In this document: positions 24,090 to 38,425 of the stretch, one piece after another
Numbering within the stretch: the stretch's first letter is position 1
Layout of the letters: each line of letters begins with the position of its first letter
From: Rhopalosiphum padi
Taxonomy: Eukaryota > Arthropoda > Insecta > Hemiptera > Aphididae
Reading direction: 5' to 3'
NCBI RefSeq assembly: GCF_020882245.1
Contig: NC_083598.1
Coordinates: forward strand, 82,589,714 to 82,653,713
Length of the DNA stretch: 64,000 nt
Position numbers and translations under genes: made by a program
The notes under the pieces: model-generated
Database searches by the model: none
What the model saw: only the letters and a program-made list of their open reading frames with translations
Told to the model about the DNA's origin: nothing

Positions 24090-24720
24090 GATAGCGTGTT
24101 ATGGAAAAAAACGACGACGATGACGAAGGGGGTAGGGCGGTAGAGATTCGATGGTGGCGGGAGAGGGGAGGGTGACGGAGAGAGCGCGGGGAGAATAATA
24201 CGATGGCACTGCGATTTCTCTCGGTCCGATGTCCTATTTATGGACGGCACTTTTAGGCGCCAGATTGTATCTGGACGAGACCGGGAGCCACACACTCACG
24301 CCGAAACCGTTTGTCTTTCGCCTAATAAACTTCATTGCGAATAAACGGCGGTAAACGCGCAGTAAACCTTCGCGCACACGACCGAAAACAACGGCGCACC
24401 ACCTAACGTGGTGTTTATGTGTTCCGGGCGAACGTTTGTAATAATAATATGACGTCACGATAACGTAGAATTATATTATTATTATAACGCGCGGACAGGT
24501 GCGTAATATACACGCGTGTAGTATCGCCCGGACAGGGACAATAATAATAATAATGTCGTCTTGTTATTTTGAATTTCGATCAGATCTCGGGAGGCAGCAT
24601 CGCCGTGGCGCGTTTTAATCGCGGTGATCGCATCGACCGATGGTATATACTATAATTGCTCGTCCGTAGTTGTATCTCATTCGGCGGAAAAATTCCGCGA
24701 AATACTAAAATTTTAGTGTT
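24090..24720. promoter_or_regulatory. GC/CpG-rich island with candidate TATA-Inr promoter
   Basis: The island begins with a G-rich purine-rich block (24128-24190) and continues with many CpG. At its right end TATATAC at 24644, with an overlapping TATAAT at 24651, precedes TCATTC at 24677-24682, an exact match to the arthropod initiator TCAKTY with its A at 24679. Spacing is 28-35 bases depending on which TATA is used. GGCGGAAAAATTCCGCG follows. This is the best TATA-Inr match I found on the plus strand, but no coding exon follows within sight. Confidence 0.3.
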
Positions 24721-24729
24721 GTTTTCGGT

Positions 24730-27700
24730 GTTGCGAAAAACTTTTAAATTGTTTTTCTTTTCTCCGAGAGGCTTTTGAAAATAATTATCTGTCTTCGCAT
24801 TGTCTGTTCATTTTATTTGCTTATTTATTTATTTTATTTTTTTTTTATTTTTTTTTTTTTTAACGACAACAAACTACTTGATATTATTTTTAATACGCTT
24901 TTAAATTAATCTTTCCGACTTGTACACTTTAACAATACTTTTTGAGTTAAAACGTATTCAACTAATTTAGCCTAAAATGTATAATATTTGAAAACACTAA
25001 AACCGTATATATTCTTGATTATTTCTTCTCTCGTCGGATATTATTTTCTAGTCAGTTTAAGTTAAATGAATGTACAATAAGGAGGTTGGAATAAATCATA
25101 CTTTTATTACGAATACCTCATTATTCAAACTCGTATAATAATGATTATTATTATTTTTAAAACAACCTATTAGTTAATGTTTTTTGTTATTATTATTATT
25201 GAACAGACTTGATGATTTTTATTAGTAATTATCAAATTAAAAATAACCGTCACACACTTATAGATGTATGTGACTATATAAAATGATCGATATCTACGTA
25301 GATTTGCATATATTTTTTAGTATTTGGTTTTTTATAGTTGTGTACGTGAATTATAACTTACAGTGCTTTACATTAAATGTTTACAGTACATCCACATAAA
25401 ATATAGATCCGAGATTTGTTTATGTCTTAAAAAAAGTCATAAAACAAAGTTGTTCACCCATACAGCTTTCACATTTATGATTTCTCAATCCAATTTTATG
25501 CTGTAAAGAATATAATAAAGTAGCTTTTTCAGTATTTTTCTATTTTGATTTATTAGTATACCTTCTATATTCGTATTATTTCTGTAATTTTAAAAAGCAT
25601 ATTTTATTATTATAAAATAATGACTAGAAAATAATAATAATAATATGTGATATAATATTTAAATAACTTGTTTAAATTACAACGATAGCTAGCTTAAATA
25701 TTAAAATTACAAAAATATGTATAAATGTAAATACGTAATTATTTACTAGTAAACTATTGTCCCGGAGAAAAACAAAATAAACAATAGAAGTATTTGAATG
25801 TTATTTAGTGATATTATTGGTTTAGTAATAGTGTCCTGCAGATTTTGTAATATATTTATTATTGTGATAAATCAAAATTATAATATAAAACAATTACAAT
25901 GGATAATTGTATATTTATTAATTTATCATTTTTTTCGACAAAGTATCTATTATAATGTATAATTTAAAATTTAAATTTGATTTTATTAATTATAACAAAC
26001 TTGCATTGAAATATATTAGAACTTCAGTGACACTTATTCTGAATAGATTAAATTCATAAATATTATGTGTTTAGACCAGAATGAATTGATATCAGATTTA
26101 ATACACAATCTGAAATAATAATATTATCACGAACGTTCATATACAAAGTAGTATTTTAATTTATTAAAATTAATGCGTTTTATTTTTAAATAATACTATA
26201 ATTTTTTGTTATTAGTGATAAGAGTAAATACAATTTATTTTTTTAAATGCTGTAATGTGTCTGCTTTAATAATTACCTAAACTGGGATTTTGCGTTAAAT
26301 CTCGTGCTAACATTCAATTGTAACTAAGAAATAATACAATATAATACAATATATTTGTGGGTAGCAGCACATAAAAAGTATACATAGAAAAAATACTTTT
26401 AAATATGTTTGCGTGTGTAAAAACGCTTTATAACAGAAATAAGGTTCAGTGAGACCTTTTGGATTACGTTATTTATATAATCGTCACAAAAGAGGAAAAA
26501 GCACGTAGCTATTTTTTTTTTAAAATATCGTTGATGACGACAATATAAAATATATGTACAAAGTGAGAGAAAAACTTTACAGAATTTAAGAATAATCTCT
26601 TTAAATGTAAGTTAACAAATAATAATTGAATACAAAATATTCTAAAATATATTAATAAAACATTAACATATTATAATTTTAAAAATATTAAATAAAAACA
26701 TTGTTTTCTGTTTTTGAAAAATATTTCCAGATACATTGGTTATTATTTAGTAAATTAATATTGAATTTTAATTCAATAAAATCATGATTTTATATTATAT
26801 TAGTTTTTGAACGTAAATCAATATTAATTAATTATATTTTGAGTTTTCTCAACAAAATAAAATCTACAATTTCAATGAAAAATAAATAAAACCCCAATTT
26901 GCATCTGAAATGAAGTGTTCTGAGTGAATATTGAAAAAGAATTCAATATTGATAATTTAAAATAACAGAATGGTATCATATAGAAAAAAGTTATAGTTTT
27001 TTTCACAGATTAATACATTGCATAATATTATTGTTCTCTACAATTACCTTATTTATTTTTTAAATTATTATTTTATTTTAATTTGAACCATTGAATGTGA
27101 TATGTACATTTTTATTAAAAAACGAATAAATATTTCGAATTCTATTTTTAATGTAGCTACCCAATAAATGTATTTATTTATTTTTTAATTCACTAATCTA
27201 CGTAAAATATAAAATTCCTATAGGAATCTGACAACGTAATCAAATTAAAATAACAAATAAATTTAACTCGTCAACAATATTGTTATGCTTACATGAAACA
27301 ATTAACGCTACTATTGGCTGTATTTATTACGTTCATGGTTCAAATCGGATAATACAATTATTATAAAAAAAAATATATATATATAGGTATATAACTAGAA
27401 AAAATATTTAGAACATAAAAGTAAAGATTGTAGATTGTTTTTGGAGAGTACGTGTCTTTGGAAAAAAATGTATTTATAGCAGTTAACATGAAGAAAATTG
27501 TACTGTGAATGATAGCATTTAAATCTAAAATCAGTTGGGATAAAACATTTGAAGCATATGTAAACAATTATTGTAAACAAACATGTCTTGAATCGATATA
27601 TCGTTTTTTCAACATTTTAATAATAAAATATATAATTCAAAACTTAAAATATGAGAATAATATAATATTATTATATATAAGTAATAATAGGATAGATAAC

Positions 27701-27940
27701 ATATTTAAAAATACTACTTATACGAAAACTTTGTATAACTTAAGATATTAAAAAATATATATATTTTTTTTATTAAAACCTGTTTACCTGTTTACTCATT
27801 AAAATTTCTTCAAGTGCTTTTAAAGAAAATAAAATAATTATTAATTTGTTTATTACGTGAACACGAGAATTAGATTACTCAGCAGGATAATAGTAAAGGA
27901 AGACTTTAACGGAGATGGAACGAGAAGGAGAGGGAACTGT
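24730..27940. other. AT-rich gene desert
   Basis: Long AT-rich stretch with T runs near 24838-24860, ATA and ATT runs and a TA run at 27370-27385. No gene, exon or conserved-looking island is visible. Confidence 0.6.
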
Positions 27941-27949
27941 ATAATTATT

Positions 27950-28770
27950 TACATCTATATGCACACACACTCGTGCGCACACAATTGTGGAATTTATGCT
28001 CAATCGTTTTCCAGCTTTTTTCCGACCTTTACTAAAGGACAAAAGTCCTACCGTTCATCACGCCAAGATTTATACAATTAAACCCACCCTCCGTTGTTAC
28101 TGCAGCAGCCATTCCCTTATTATTACTACAACGGCTAGCAGGTCAACAGGCAGAGGTAATGAGAAACGAGACTATCACTCCGTAATGGCAGTGGGTAGGG
28201 TATAGAAAAGAAAGAAACAACGGCGTGCGCTCATGTCCCGGCTAAATGATAATCCGTCTTTGTGCGAATTAACCGTGTACACCTGAGAGAAAAACTAGAG
28301 ACCGGAGAGATGAAAATGAAATGAAATAAATAAAACAAACGATGGACAAAACTATAAATAGGTAACCTAAACTGCAAACTATATAGGCCAAACTAAATAA
28401 CCAACCGTACCGGATAATATATTGTTACCAGTATTATATACATACCACCTACACATTGGTTTTCAAAATGTACCGCGGTATAGAAGGTTGTGATTAATTA
28501 AAATGAGAAACGCCCACCAAGACCCTTGTTAGACATTGTACTTGGACTTAACTACGCTCGACGGAGAGCCTGGTCGGTTTCTGGAACAAGTCGTATTTGG
28601 CAATCCGGTTCGTGTTCGCGGTGGCTTGTGGGGGTGTGTAATATTGTCCTAAACAACCGACCACCGTTTTAGTGGAAAGCACATTATTAAGCGGGCTAGA
28701 ACGATTTAAATAACTATATATGTTACTTAAATTGATTTGCTGTAAAGGCACAGTGTGCCCACTGTAGTAC
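27950..28770. promoter_or_regulatory. GC-elevated island, candidate conserved non-coding DNA
   Basis: Begins with CACACACACTCGTGCGCACACA and contains mixed, non-repetitive sequence with small overlapping frames on both strands (plus 27857-28081 and 27987-28205, minus 28548-28751). Near its right end GGCAC-AGT-GTGCC (28747-28759) is a perfect short hairpin. No reading frame is convincing. Composition and lack of tandem repeats fit regulatory DNA or untranslated exons. Confidence 0.25.
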
Positions 28771-31700
28771 TCTATTAATTAAACGAAATATAACATACAT
28801 AAGGCTCCGTATAATTGTTTTGAACTAATGTAGTTTTGTTTTTTGTTTTAAATAATTGTTAATTAAGTGCATATCATGAACCGTTATAAAATCACTCATA
28901 ATGAGTAAAATTTAAACAACATAAACTATTATAAACTCAACCGAAGCAAATATGAATATTATTATTATACGAATTCATATCAGACTGTCTAAGTTTCAAA
29001 TCATAATCATAATCATATTATATCGTGGGTATATGTGTATATGTGTACATTAATATAAGCACTTTTGATGTGCTATGCCAGTGGATTCAATCATACAATT
29101 TTGTGTACACATTTTCTCTTAGGAGGGCATTTGACTTTAATCATAGAAAAAATGATATTATATACAAATATAATATGCACTATATTAATCTAGTACATAA
29201 TTTAATGCTTTCAATGTCTAGAAACTTTATAAATAAAATCAAAATATTATTAATTTATAACTTTGATATTTGAACAAAATAAAAAAACAGCAATAAATTG
29301 TCAAATCCTGATATGGTAATATAATATATAATATAAATACATGAGACACTATTATTGGATTATAATAATAATTTAATACTATAAATCTGACACAAATTTT
29401 TAGTAAAAAATTATTATTTATTTTTATATCATTGTGATCAAATGCATAGAAATTTATGAAATCCAATATTTTGCATTATGTGAATAACCTGTATCCCATA
29501 CTATTCAATGTTACAAACCAATTTTTTTTTATATTCAAAACATTATTAAAGTAAATTAAGTTCGCTACATATCAATAATTGTATAAAACATATCAATATA
29601 TTAATTAAAATATAATTCATTAATTAACAATCGACTTGAATTAAATAAACCGCACAAACTGTAACATAGTCAATATATTATAATTAAATATAAATCTACA
29701 TTATATGAAAAAAAAATACTGATTATATTAATTTTTATATGAGCATAATGTTAAAAAAAAGTATTGAACTATGCGGTGTTACTTATAATGTTGATTTAAA
29801 TTATATTTATCTTACTATTTATTTATCACATACATTGCATTTTTAAATAATACATTTCCGAGAAATCAATAAAATTAAAAAAAAATTGTATTGATAAAAT
29901 ATGTTGAAATAGTTTTTTTTTTTTTTTTGATGTGATGCAATTTAGATTTTCGTAGTCAAATAGTTTATACTTTGTACTCCATCAACTTTTTATATTTTTT
30001 AACTGAAACTTAGAGACTGAACAATTTATTATATGTATTGAAAATGAAAAGTATGGATGAAATTTAAGTTCTATGTGTACTTATCTTATGATTCAATTAT
30101 TTTTTCAATAATACAAAAACATATTCGCGATTTATTTTTAAGTATAAATATAGTTTAGAACACGCTCACGCATAAGTACATAAAGATATTCATGTGTGTA
30201 TTGAACACATGTTTTACATCATAAAATACTTGGCTTACGTGTTAACAGTTATCGAAAGGATTTAGATAAAAAGCGTTATTCGGTTATTCTTTAAAATATG
30301 TAAAGTCAATTATTATTTGTTTATATTTACTTATATATTTATATGTGTGTGTGTGTGTATGTGTGTGAGATAGAGAGTTTTTTGTTTATATAAAAAAAAG
30401 AGTTTTATGTCAATTATTATACAAAAAATATTCATCATAAATAAAACTATATCGATTGTGTACATTAATATATTATTTATGATTTCTTTATGCTAGACAT
30501 GTGTTTACTATTTTATTTAATTATATTGAATTTTTTTTCGCGTGTGTTACTGATATAGTATATAGTATATGTATTTAACATTCTCGTTACATTCATGTTT
30601 CAATAATAATTAAAAGAATGGATTATTTTGCAATTTAAATTTGAAACGTACAATAATAGTTTATGACTCTACCTAATTCAGAAATTAATTTTAAAACATT
30701 TTTTTTTTAGTAATAATGAATTATAATATTATACTGAACACATATCAGATCGTGAATTTTAAACTGAAGTTTATATTAAATAAAAATAAAAATTAAATTT
30801 TTTAATAAACCAAAGAAATCAAACTGTACTTAGTAACAAAATAAATACCCCAAAACAAATACTTATAATAAAATATCAAATATCCGAGACATTTTTGAAT
30901 AAAAATACACTATAGGAAATAGTATAATATTAGTCATCCACAATTAAATAAATATCTATTTTAGGACAACAATTACAAAATTCTTCAAAATGTATTAATA
31001 AAGGTTTACCGGCTTCTAAAATTTAATAAAGAACAATCATAAATAAAATACCATAATATCTGCATACAAAGTAATTTTTATCCTAACAAACTAGTATTTA
31101 TATATTAAATTTAAATTTATATTACTTTTCATTAAATCTACTGCAATGAGAATGATTATTAGCTTATCAACAATGCGAATATTTTTTTTATTTTTTTAAC
31201 ATAATATTACAATTTTTTAATACCAATCTACTTTTTTTTACAAACGTTAAAACAATTAAACAATTGATCAGATAAATATTTAATTTAATCGTTAATAATT
31301 ATTATTACTATCAAAGTGCTAACTGCTAATATACATAATGTAATAGGTGAATTACATTTTCTTCTTCAAACTATTATAAATATATTATAATCACGTAAGA
31401 GAAAACCAAAGTGAAATAAACAATCTGATAATGCGTTTTAAATAAATTATAAATTTTAGAACTTCAAACTTACAAAACAAACGATTAACAATTGACAGTG
31501 TAGTAAATATGTTATTCAAGTTTTCAATATTAATACATAATATATTATATTTCCTAAATTGTATATACATAACACTCAATTATATGATATAAAAAATAAA
31601 TAAAATATTAATTTAAATTAGGAATTATGTCAAAATCATTTACTTTGTTTATATAAAAATTAAAATTTGGATTTATGTGAGCTCAATTTGAAATGGCAAT

Positions 31701-33120
31701 TTAATTTTAAGCAATGTATAGTTTTGATTAAATAATTAATGCTATTTTAAAATACTTCGAAAAATTCACTTTTCTTTTAAATGGGACAAAAGTTCAAATT
31801 TAAATAAATAAATAAATAATTAGTTAAAATATTAATTAAAAATAGCTTAATAGAAAAAGTATAAAGATTAATTTTACTGTAATTAGTCATAATTACCAGT
31901 TCATGGCTTAAAATAGGTAGTAAAAAAACCTTTAAAAATCAAAGTCTTACGTTTTTCAATAATTTGTTGTTGTATATTTTAATAAAGTATGACTGATCGA
32001 ATAAGTTTCTTATTTTTTTTTACGATTAATAATAATATACACCATGATTATAAAACTGTACAAATTTAATTATATTTGAATTTTGCATTGATAAATTTAT
32101 TTTTAGGTAATATTATTGAGTTAAATGCAATAATATTTTACACACCAATTTTCTCAAGTGTATTATTCTTTGGTGAAATGTAATTTTTAATTTAAAACGT
32201 AAAAAAATATATATCTATATACATTATACTTGTTTTATATTATTTATTATGATTTATTATAATCACTATAAAATAATAAAGAAGAATCTAAAGATCTCAA
32301 AATGATATTATGCATTTCATTAATGATTTACTTAGGAAATTTAAGCTTAATTACGCTTAATTAGATTATTATTAACTTCATTTAAGCTAATCAGTGTTTT
32401 TTGTCGTCTCTGAAATTAATTTTTTAGTAAAATTCTATCCTTTTTATATTATAATATTTCTTGTATACGATTTAATACAAAATAATTAACTATAAAAAAC
32501 CGTCCATTATTGTAATAAAAAACTTATTATCCATATTTAAATAAATCTTGAAATTTCTAGTTGACGTTATTATTTACTTATACATTATTTTTTAATAATT
32601 TGGGCATTGAAAATTGTTTTAAACTGAAAAATTATGTTTGAAAAAAATGTAAATTTTTATATAAATGTTCAAGACTTTAAAAGTTACAATATTAATTATA
32701 ACATTGTCCTCCAAGGTGTTTAAGGTGTTTAGCTAAGAATACACATGTTATCAAATGTCAACACCACAGGTAACCACAATATATTATGCTTAAAGTAACA
32801 AAATCATAAACTTAAATGATTATTATTTGTTTGAGTGAGCTATTATAATATTTTTATAATTAATAATCTAGTAAATCTAGTAATTTAAATCTAAATTTAA
32901 AACTCGAAACCTAATAATTTTCTTAAAACTCTAATATAACAAACAGTGTATCTGCTGAATAACGAACTAATCACTAATAGTACATATAAACAGGAAAGCT
33001 TATTAATTTCATGAACAACATTTAGGCATTGGGCTGCAGTGTTTTCTTGAAAAATCACAGCGAAACATTTATTACTTTACAATAATGATTAAACTTAATC
33101 AACGAGCAATTATTTTATTA
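28770..33120. other. AT-rich gene desert
   Basis: More than 4 kb of AT-rich sequence with ATAATC units near 29002-29018, poly-T near 29912-29928, and a TG repeat at 30343-30368. No gene is supported. Confidence 0.6.
30343..30368. repeat. TG microsatellite
   Basis: Thirteen TG-type units with one TA interruption. Confidence 0.95.
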
Positions 33121-33124
33121 ACAT

Positions 33125-33375
33125 ATAAGTTATGTTAGTGGGTTTAATTGAACTCATCCGAGATGCCGTTTTGTTTCTGAGCAACTGTTCTGTTGGTTTT
33201 AATTTTAACTTGAAGTACGCAATTATTCCCCACCATTTAAACAACTTAAATGCCCCTATTATAAGAACTTATGCAGTTCTACGGAGTAATCACATTAAAT
33301 TAGAAATGTTGCACGCAACGAGATTTGCGATACAGATCTCGTTTAAAACGGTTTCATACATCACTTAATTTGAGA
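33125..33375. promoter_or_regulatory. Isolated mixed-composition block, candidate conserved non-coding element
   Basis: About 250 bases without runs or repeats inside a long AT-rich desert. A 78-codon plus frame (33132-33368) crosses it, but its peptide is unremarkable and I recognise no domain. Isolation and even composition are typical of conserved non-coding elements, so that reading is preferred over a gene. Confidence 0.2.
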
Positions 33376-33379
33376 ATGG

Positions 33380-35150
33380 TGCCTATACGTCATATATTAT
33401 GACTTGATGAACTCCTCAGTCCTCCTCGTGTCGTATTTTTATTTGCAAACAACGTTATTTTTAATTAAAACCCGTCTAGTCGATTGAAAGTTTAACGCGA
33501 AAATAAAAATACATTAACACTAAAATTATTAAGGTTTTATTATAGTCTAATAATAAATCGCATTAAACTGTAGATAAATGACACCGATAACATTGATATG
33601 GCATAGCAAAACGATTCGTTTGTATAATGGTTGTTTAATGTATAACAGTTAAACGTCAACGGCTATTGAATTAGAGTTATCTTTAATCGTTATCATTTGT
33701 GGTCCCAAATCCCAATACACGCTTACCGTTTAGAGTGCGTAAACTTTCTAAACGTATTATGCAAATATACTTGGTTATTTTGTACGTCCTCTTCCCCCGA
33801 GGGAAATAAATAAATAAAAATATTATAGCGATAACCGAGTATAAATAAGTATAAATAGCTAGATGCGTTGTATAACATGCCTATGTTTATTATATATCTT
33901 TGTAACACTCGTATCTGTAAATAATATCATAAATATCTAAAATTTGTATTATGATTACATTTTTTTATTATTATTTACTTATAATATTATAACGTATAGC
34001 GGTTTTTTTTTTTACATCATCGTGTATAGGTATGTTATAAAATTATATATTTTAAGAAGACAGAATATTATTTAAACGGTAATACATACGTCAAATTAAA
34101 TCTAATTCTTAAGTGGAATATTCAATATCTATAAAACAAATGATTTACATAACTAACTATTACATTTTTGGTTTTATTTTTAAGACACGACCTAAATAGA
34201 AATATCTTTCCACTATAGATTCAATATACTATTATTATATTATACGTTTTAATTAGAGTATAATATTATATATCTAAACAATTAAACCCGTATAAAATGA
34301 TTTGACTTTACTGGTGGTGTTTTTAATCATTGTTTACAGCATATAAAACAATTTATAATCATCAGATACTATGTTATGCTGTAGTAGTGGTTTGAAATTT
34401 TACGATGATGTAATTTATATATTGCTTCAGCCATATTTTAAAATATTTAGATTTTTGTAAAATTTAATAATAACCTATCATGTGGTTAATGGCGTTAAAA
34501 ACTTTATTTTTTCCAAATAAAAAATGAGATTTTTATTTCGAGGAAATTGTATTTTTTTTTTTCATATTGATGAATATAAATTTCAATTTAAACGAGTAAT
34601 TTCTGAAATATTAAACTCGAGTTAAAATAAGTTTTAAGGATAATATTCTATAATAATACATTTTTAAGATATTAAAGCAATGATGATGGTTTGATAAAAA
34701 TACTAAATAATATTATATTATTAAGAGATTATAATGATTATATAGATAGTATACACAATATTTATAAATTTACATATTACTCGTTAAAATACCAATTTAG
34801 ATGCATAAATATGAAGTTCCCATTTGAAAAAAATAAGTTCGCACCTTAAATGTCATAAATAATTTAAATATTTCAAAAATGATTTTTAAATATACTTCAA
34901 AATTTAAAAAATCGGAAACGTTTATAAAGATACTAACAAATGATGAAGGTGAATCGGCCTGTATATAAATAATACCTATAATACCTATAATTTTGTAAAA
35001 CGCGTCCATCACCGAATTACAAATCCCATGCACGCGTACGCGACAAAAGATCAGAACTTATCGTATCAGTATAGGTAGTGAAAATATATTTTAATCTCAT
35101 ATTTAGATATATTTATATATATTGTTATTTTATTATATATATATACAAGT
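33380..35150. other. AT-rich non-coding DNA
   Basis: No gene supported. Poly-T tracts near 34001 and 34550. Confidence 0.6.
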
Positions 35151-35175
35151 ATGTGTGTATGTGTGTGTGTGTGTG
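35151..35175. repeat. TG microsatellite
   Basis: TG run with one TA interruption, at the left edge of the G-rich island. Confidence 0.95.
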
Positions 35176-35279
35176 AAAACATATGTATACGAGTGTGAAT
35201 TTCGTTTAGTTTTACGATTTTCGTCGGATAATTATTCTATTATTTATTCGATTGTCGTTGATCGCATTGCCGCAACTTA

Positions 35280-35650
35280 ATCAAACATTGATTTAGCCAC
35301 CCAAGTTGTTTACGGTTTTGAAAGCTTGCTGGGAAATTGTATTGGAAACGCACATCGAGAAGGGCCGATAACCGATAGGGGTCTGTTTGTGTCTGTTGTA
35401 GTGCATGTGGTATATGAGTTGAAGGGGAAGGGGTATGTGTAATTACACTGCCGGTTGGAAAAACGATAACAGGTCAGAGGGATGGGAAGGAGTCGAACGT
35501 GAAATGGTCGAACGAGGCTGAAGGAGAGAATATACACCTTAATTGCCTTTGGGCCGTTTTCGTCCCGTCGAATGCAAACATAATATAAAATATGACGTAC
35601 GTAATATTATTCTTACTCTCCCGACGACAACTGTTCCGCCAGTGCCGGTT
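35280..35650. other. G-skewed island
   Basis: The plus strand is markedly richer in G than C from about 35340 to 35540 (words such as GAAGGGG, GGGATGGGAAGGAG). A plus frame of about 50 codons is open from about 35281 to 35433 and a minus frame of 75 codons at 35310-35537. Neither peptide is recognised. Strand asymmetry of this kind can mark a transcribed exon. Confidence 0.3.
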
Positions 35651-38095
35651 GCGATATTAAATTTAAAAGCTATCAAAATCTAACCCAATAAAATATACTG
35701 AATGTTACTTAGTTAACACCACGCATGACCTTTATGACCTTTCTTTAAAAATGTTTTACTGTTTTCTTATGCCAAAAAAAAACTTTTTTAGTCATAAAGA
35801 AAATATCTTTTCAAAGTGCCTATATTACCAATTAGACTGGTTTTACAATAGGCGTGTATATAGTTTCAAAAACTTTTTGAGCTTTGTTTCAAAATTGTTG
35901 ACATCAAAAGTTAACAAAACAATAAAAAAAACATATTATAATTATTTGTAAAATCAATACATTTCTTAGTTCAATAAGAATTTAAAACTCTGCCAACATT
36001 ATTTTGTGATAAGCAAAACGTGTATTGTTCAATAATAAAGACGTAATTTCAAAAATCATCACACAAATAAATAGATTAAACTGAAATATTATTTTTAAAG
36101 CGTTTAGGAAAAAAAATAATAATTATAGTTATTAAATGAAATTTAATTTACGGTATATTATATTAAATGTTTTTACTTAATTATTCATTTTTTTTACGGT
36201 TTTATTACGGTTATATTTAATGATGAAAATTAATTTGTTAAAAATATATAGAACGGCTTAAATTTGACTTTTAAGAAGATTCGCCGTATGATTTGTCCGT
36301 ATACATAAACAAAAAAAACGACAAAATTAATAAAGTGAGCACTATAAAACAAATAGCGAAAAACCGAAAATTTTCGATTTTTTTATCAAAACAAGTTTCA
36401 AAAATGAAACTATAGCAGCTACACGTCGATCATTCTGTTTGTACATAATATCACATAATTATACATTTACAAAGAATACGTTTTACTTGTTTAGGTTCAA
36501 TTATTAATATTGTTTAGGAATATAAATTCATTCGCAACGGCGGCTGATCGTTATACGCTGAGTTATATGTGAAAACAATGTCTGTTGGGCGCTTAATGTT
36601 ATATTTTATAATATAATGGACCAAAGGAACATATTATTATCTTCTCGTTAAAATGTTATTGCCGTTTGAACACCAGATATTTAATCAAATAATCCTGAGA
36701 AATAATTATATTTTGGTTATCATATACCGAATATTATATAGTATTTATTATAGTCTTTTGCAGAAAACGGCGTCATTTTACTTAATTAAATTTTTTAATT
36801 TTATATTTGACTTAATTATTTCTGACCAAAAAAAATATAAAAAAATGAAAAAATGAAAAAAATATTGTACGGTATCAAGTAGTAGTACTAAGAAAAACTC
36901 ATTATATAATCTTTGCGGCAATTTATAAAAATTATCACCGTCTGAACGGCTAGATTTGCATTTTATTCAAACTGAAAAAAAAATGTATTAAGAAAACCAA
37001 CGTTTATTATTTTGAATTCAACTAACCAATAAAAACCATATTAAAATAAACAAGAAAATGACTTTTAATAAAAATAACAAAAAACATTCGCTTCTACTAA
37101 AACATTTTCATGATATACCTTAGTTTATATATTTTCATTCGCGTTGCGTGTTAACTAAAGAGTTTCTTTGAAAATAACAGTTTAAATATAAGTGACCTTT
37201 ATGGATATTAAGTAAAAGTGTACCACACCTTATATTATAATGTATTTTTAGTTATCATGAAAATATTATAACGCAAAGGCTATAAAGGCTATAACATCGA
37301 ATGTGTCTATATACTGTGATATGAGTTAAAAAATATCACAAAAAGAATAGAAAAAAACGTTAGCGATATCGCTTTAAAATTAACAAAGACATTAAAATTC
37401 AATGATTTTTTTTTTACTGGTTAAATAAAATTATAGCTCCTTCCACTTATTATATAGCAATTACTATTATTATTATTATTATTCTAAGTATCCAAAAATA
37501 TTTTCAAATTATATGATATTGTGAAAATATAGAATATTAGTATGCTGAATAAATTAAAGTTGGTTCTATGTGTACTTAATATACATTATACTGTCAGCTA
37601 TAAATTATTGTGGTATTAGCTTTTAGTCTGTTTTTGTTTAATTTCTATTAAAACATTTTACCATTGTCATTGCGAACATAAATCAATCACGCTGCCGGTG
37701 TATAATAATCAATAAATTAATATTAAAAAAAAACTGTGATTATAAATAAATTGCATTATCCGTATGGAATATATTTTATTATTTATGTTGCATTTAAGTA
37801 GTTTTGAATATTGTAATCAAAAATGTCATTGCAGAAGGTAAAATGTAATACAGATATCATATTATTGTTACGTTGATTTGAAAACTCTCAAATAAATATT
37901 GAATATTTTTAAATTCGATTATCTGGATACAACGAGTTAAAATAATGCAACAATAACGCAATCGGGAGTGTATTTTATACAATTTATTGTATCCAAAGTA
38001 GGTAGATATTTTAAAAACCATTGAATTATTCATCGTTTCTGTTTTATATATCCCTACATAATATATTAATAATGCTGTATATTTGAATACGAAGG
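35650..38095. other. AT-rich non-coding DNA
   Basis: AT-rich DNA with a TAT repeat (37465-37483). No gene supported. Confidence 0.6.
37465..37483. repeat. TAT trinucleotide repeat
   Basis: Six perfect units. Confidence 0.9.
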
Positions 38096-38099
38096 AGAA

Positions 38100-38425
38100 T
38101 ATTTTTACGTACTACGTCAGTGATGGCACCAATTTTTTGTAATACCTCGTGGAATCAACCGTATATAATAGTCCGGTGATTTGACGTTAAAATGGGTTTT
38201 CACGGTTCAGAGGTTAATTTGTGCGCATGGAAGCTGTTTAACAATTAAACAAACATTAATAACGGGTTCGCGATACATTTAATAATATCGGGTTTTCGTC
38301 AAATCTGCTGTGCACACGAAGATGTGTGCTATTGGTTTTGCGAGTGTATTCCAATGAAATCACTGACACGGGAACACTCGGGGAGAGGTAATTAGACGGT
38401 GCGCTCACCCCCTCTCTCTATCAGA
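38100..38425. promoter_or_regulatory. GC-elevated block, candidate regulatory DNA
   Basis: Mixed sequence with CGGGTTCGCG near 38262, TCGGGGAGAGGTAATTAGACGG near 38370-38400 (a TAATTA homeodomain-type core) and CCCCCTCTCTCTAT at its end. No open frame is convincing. Confidence 0.2.
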
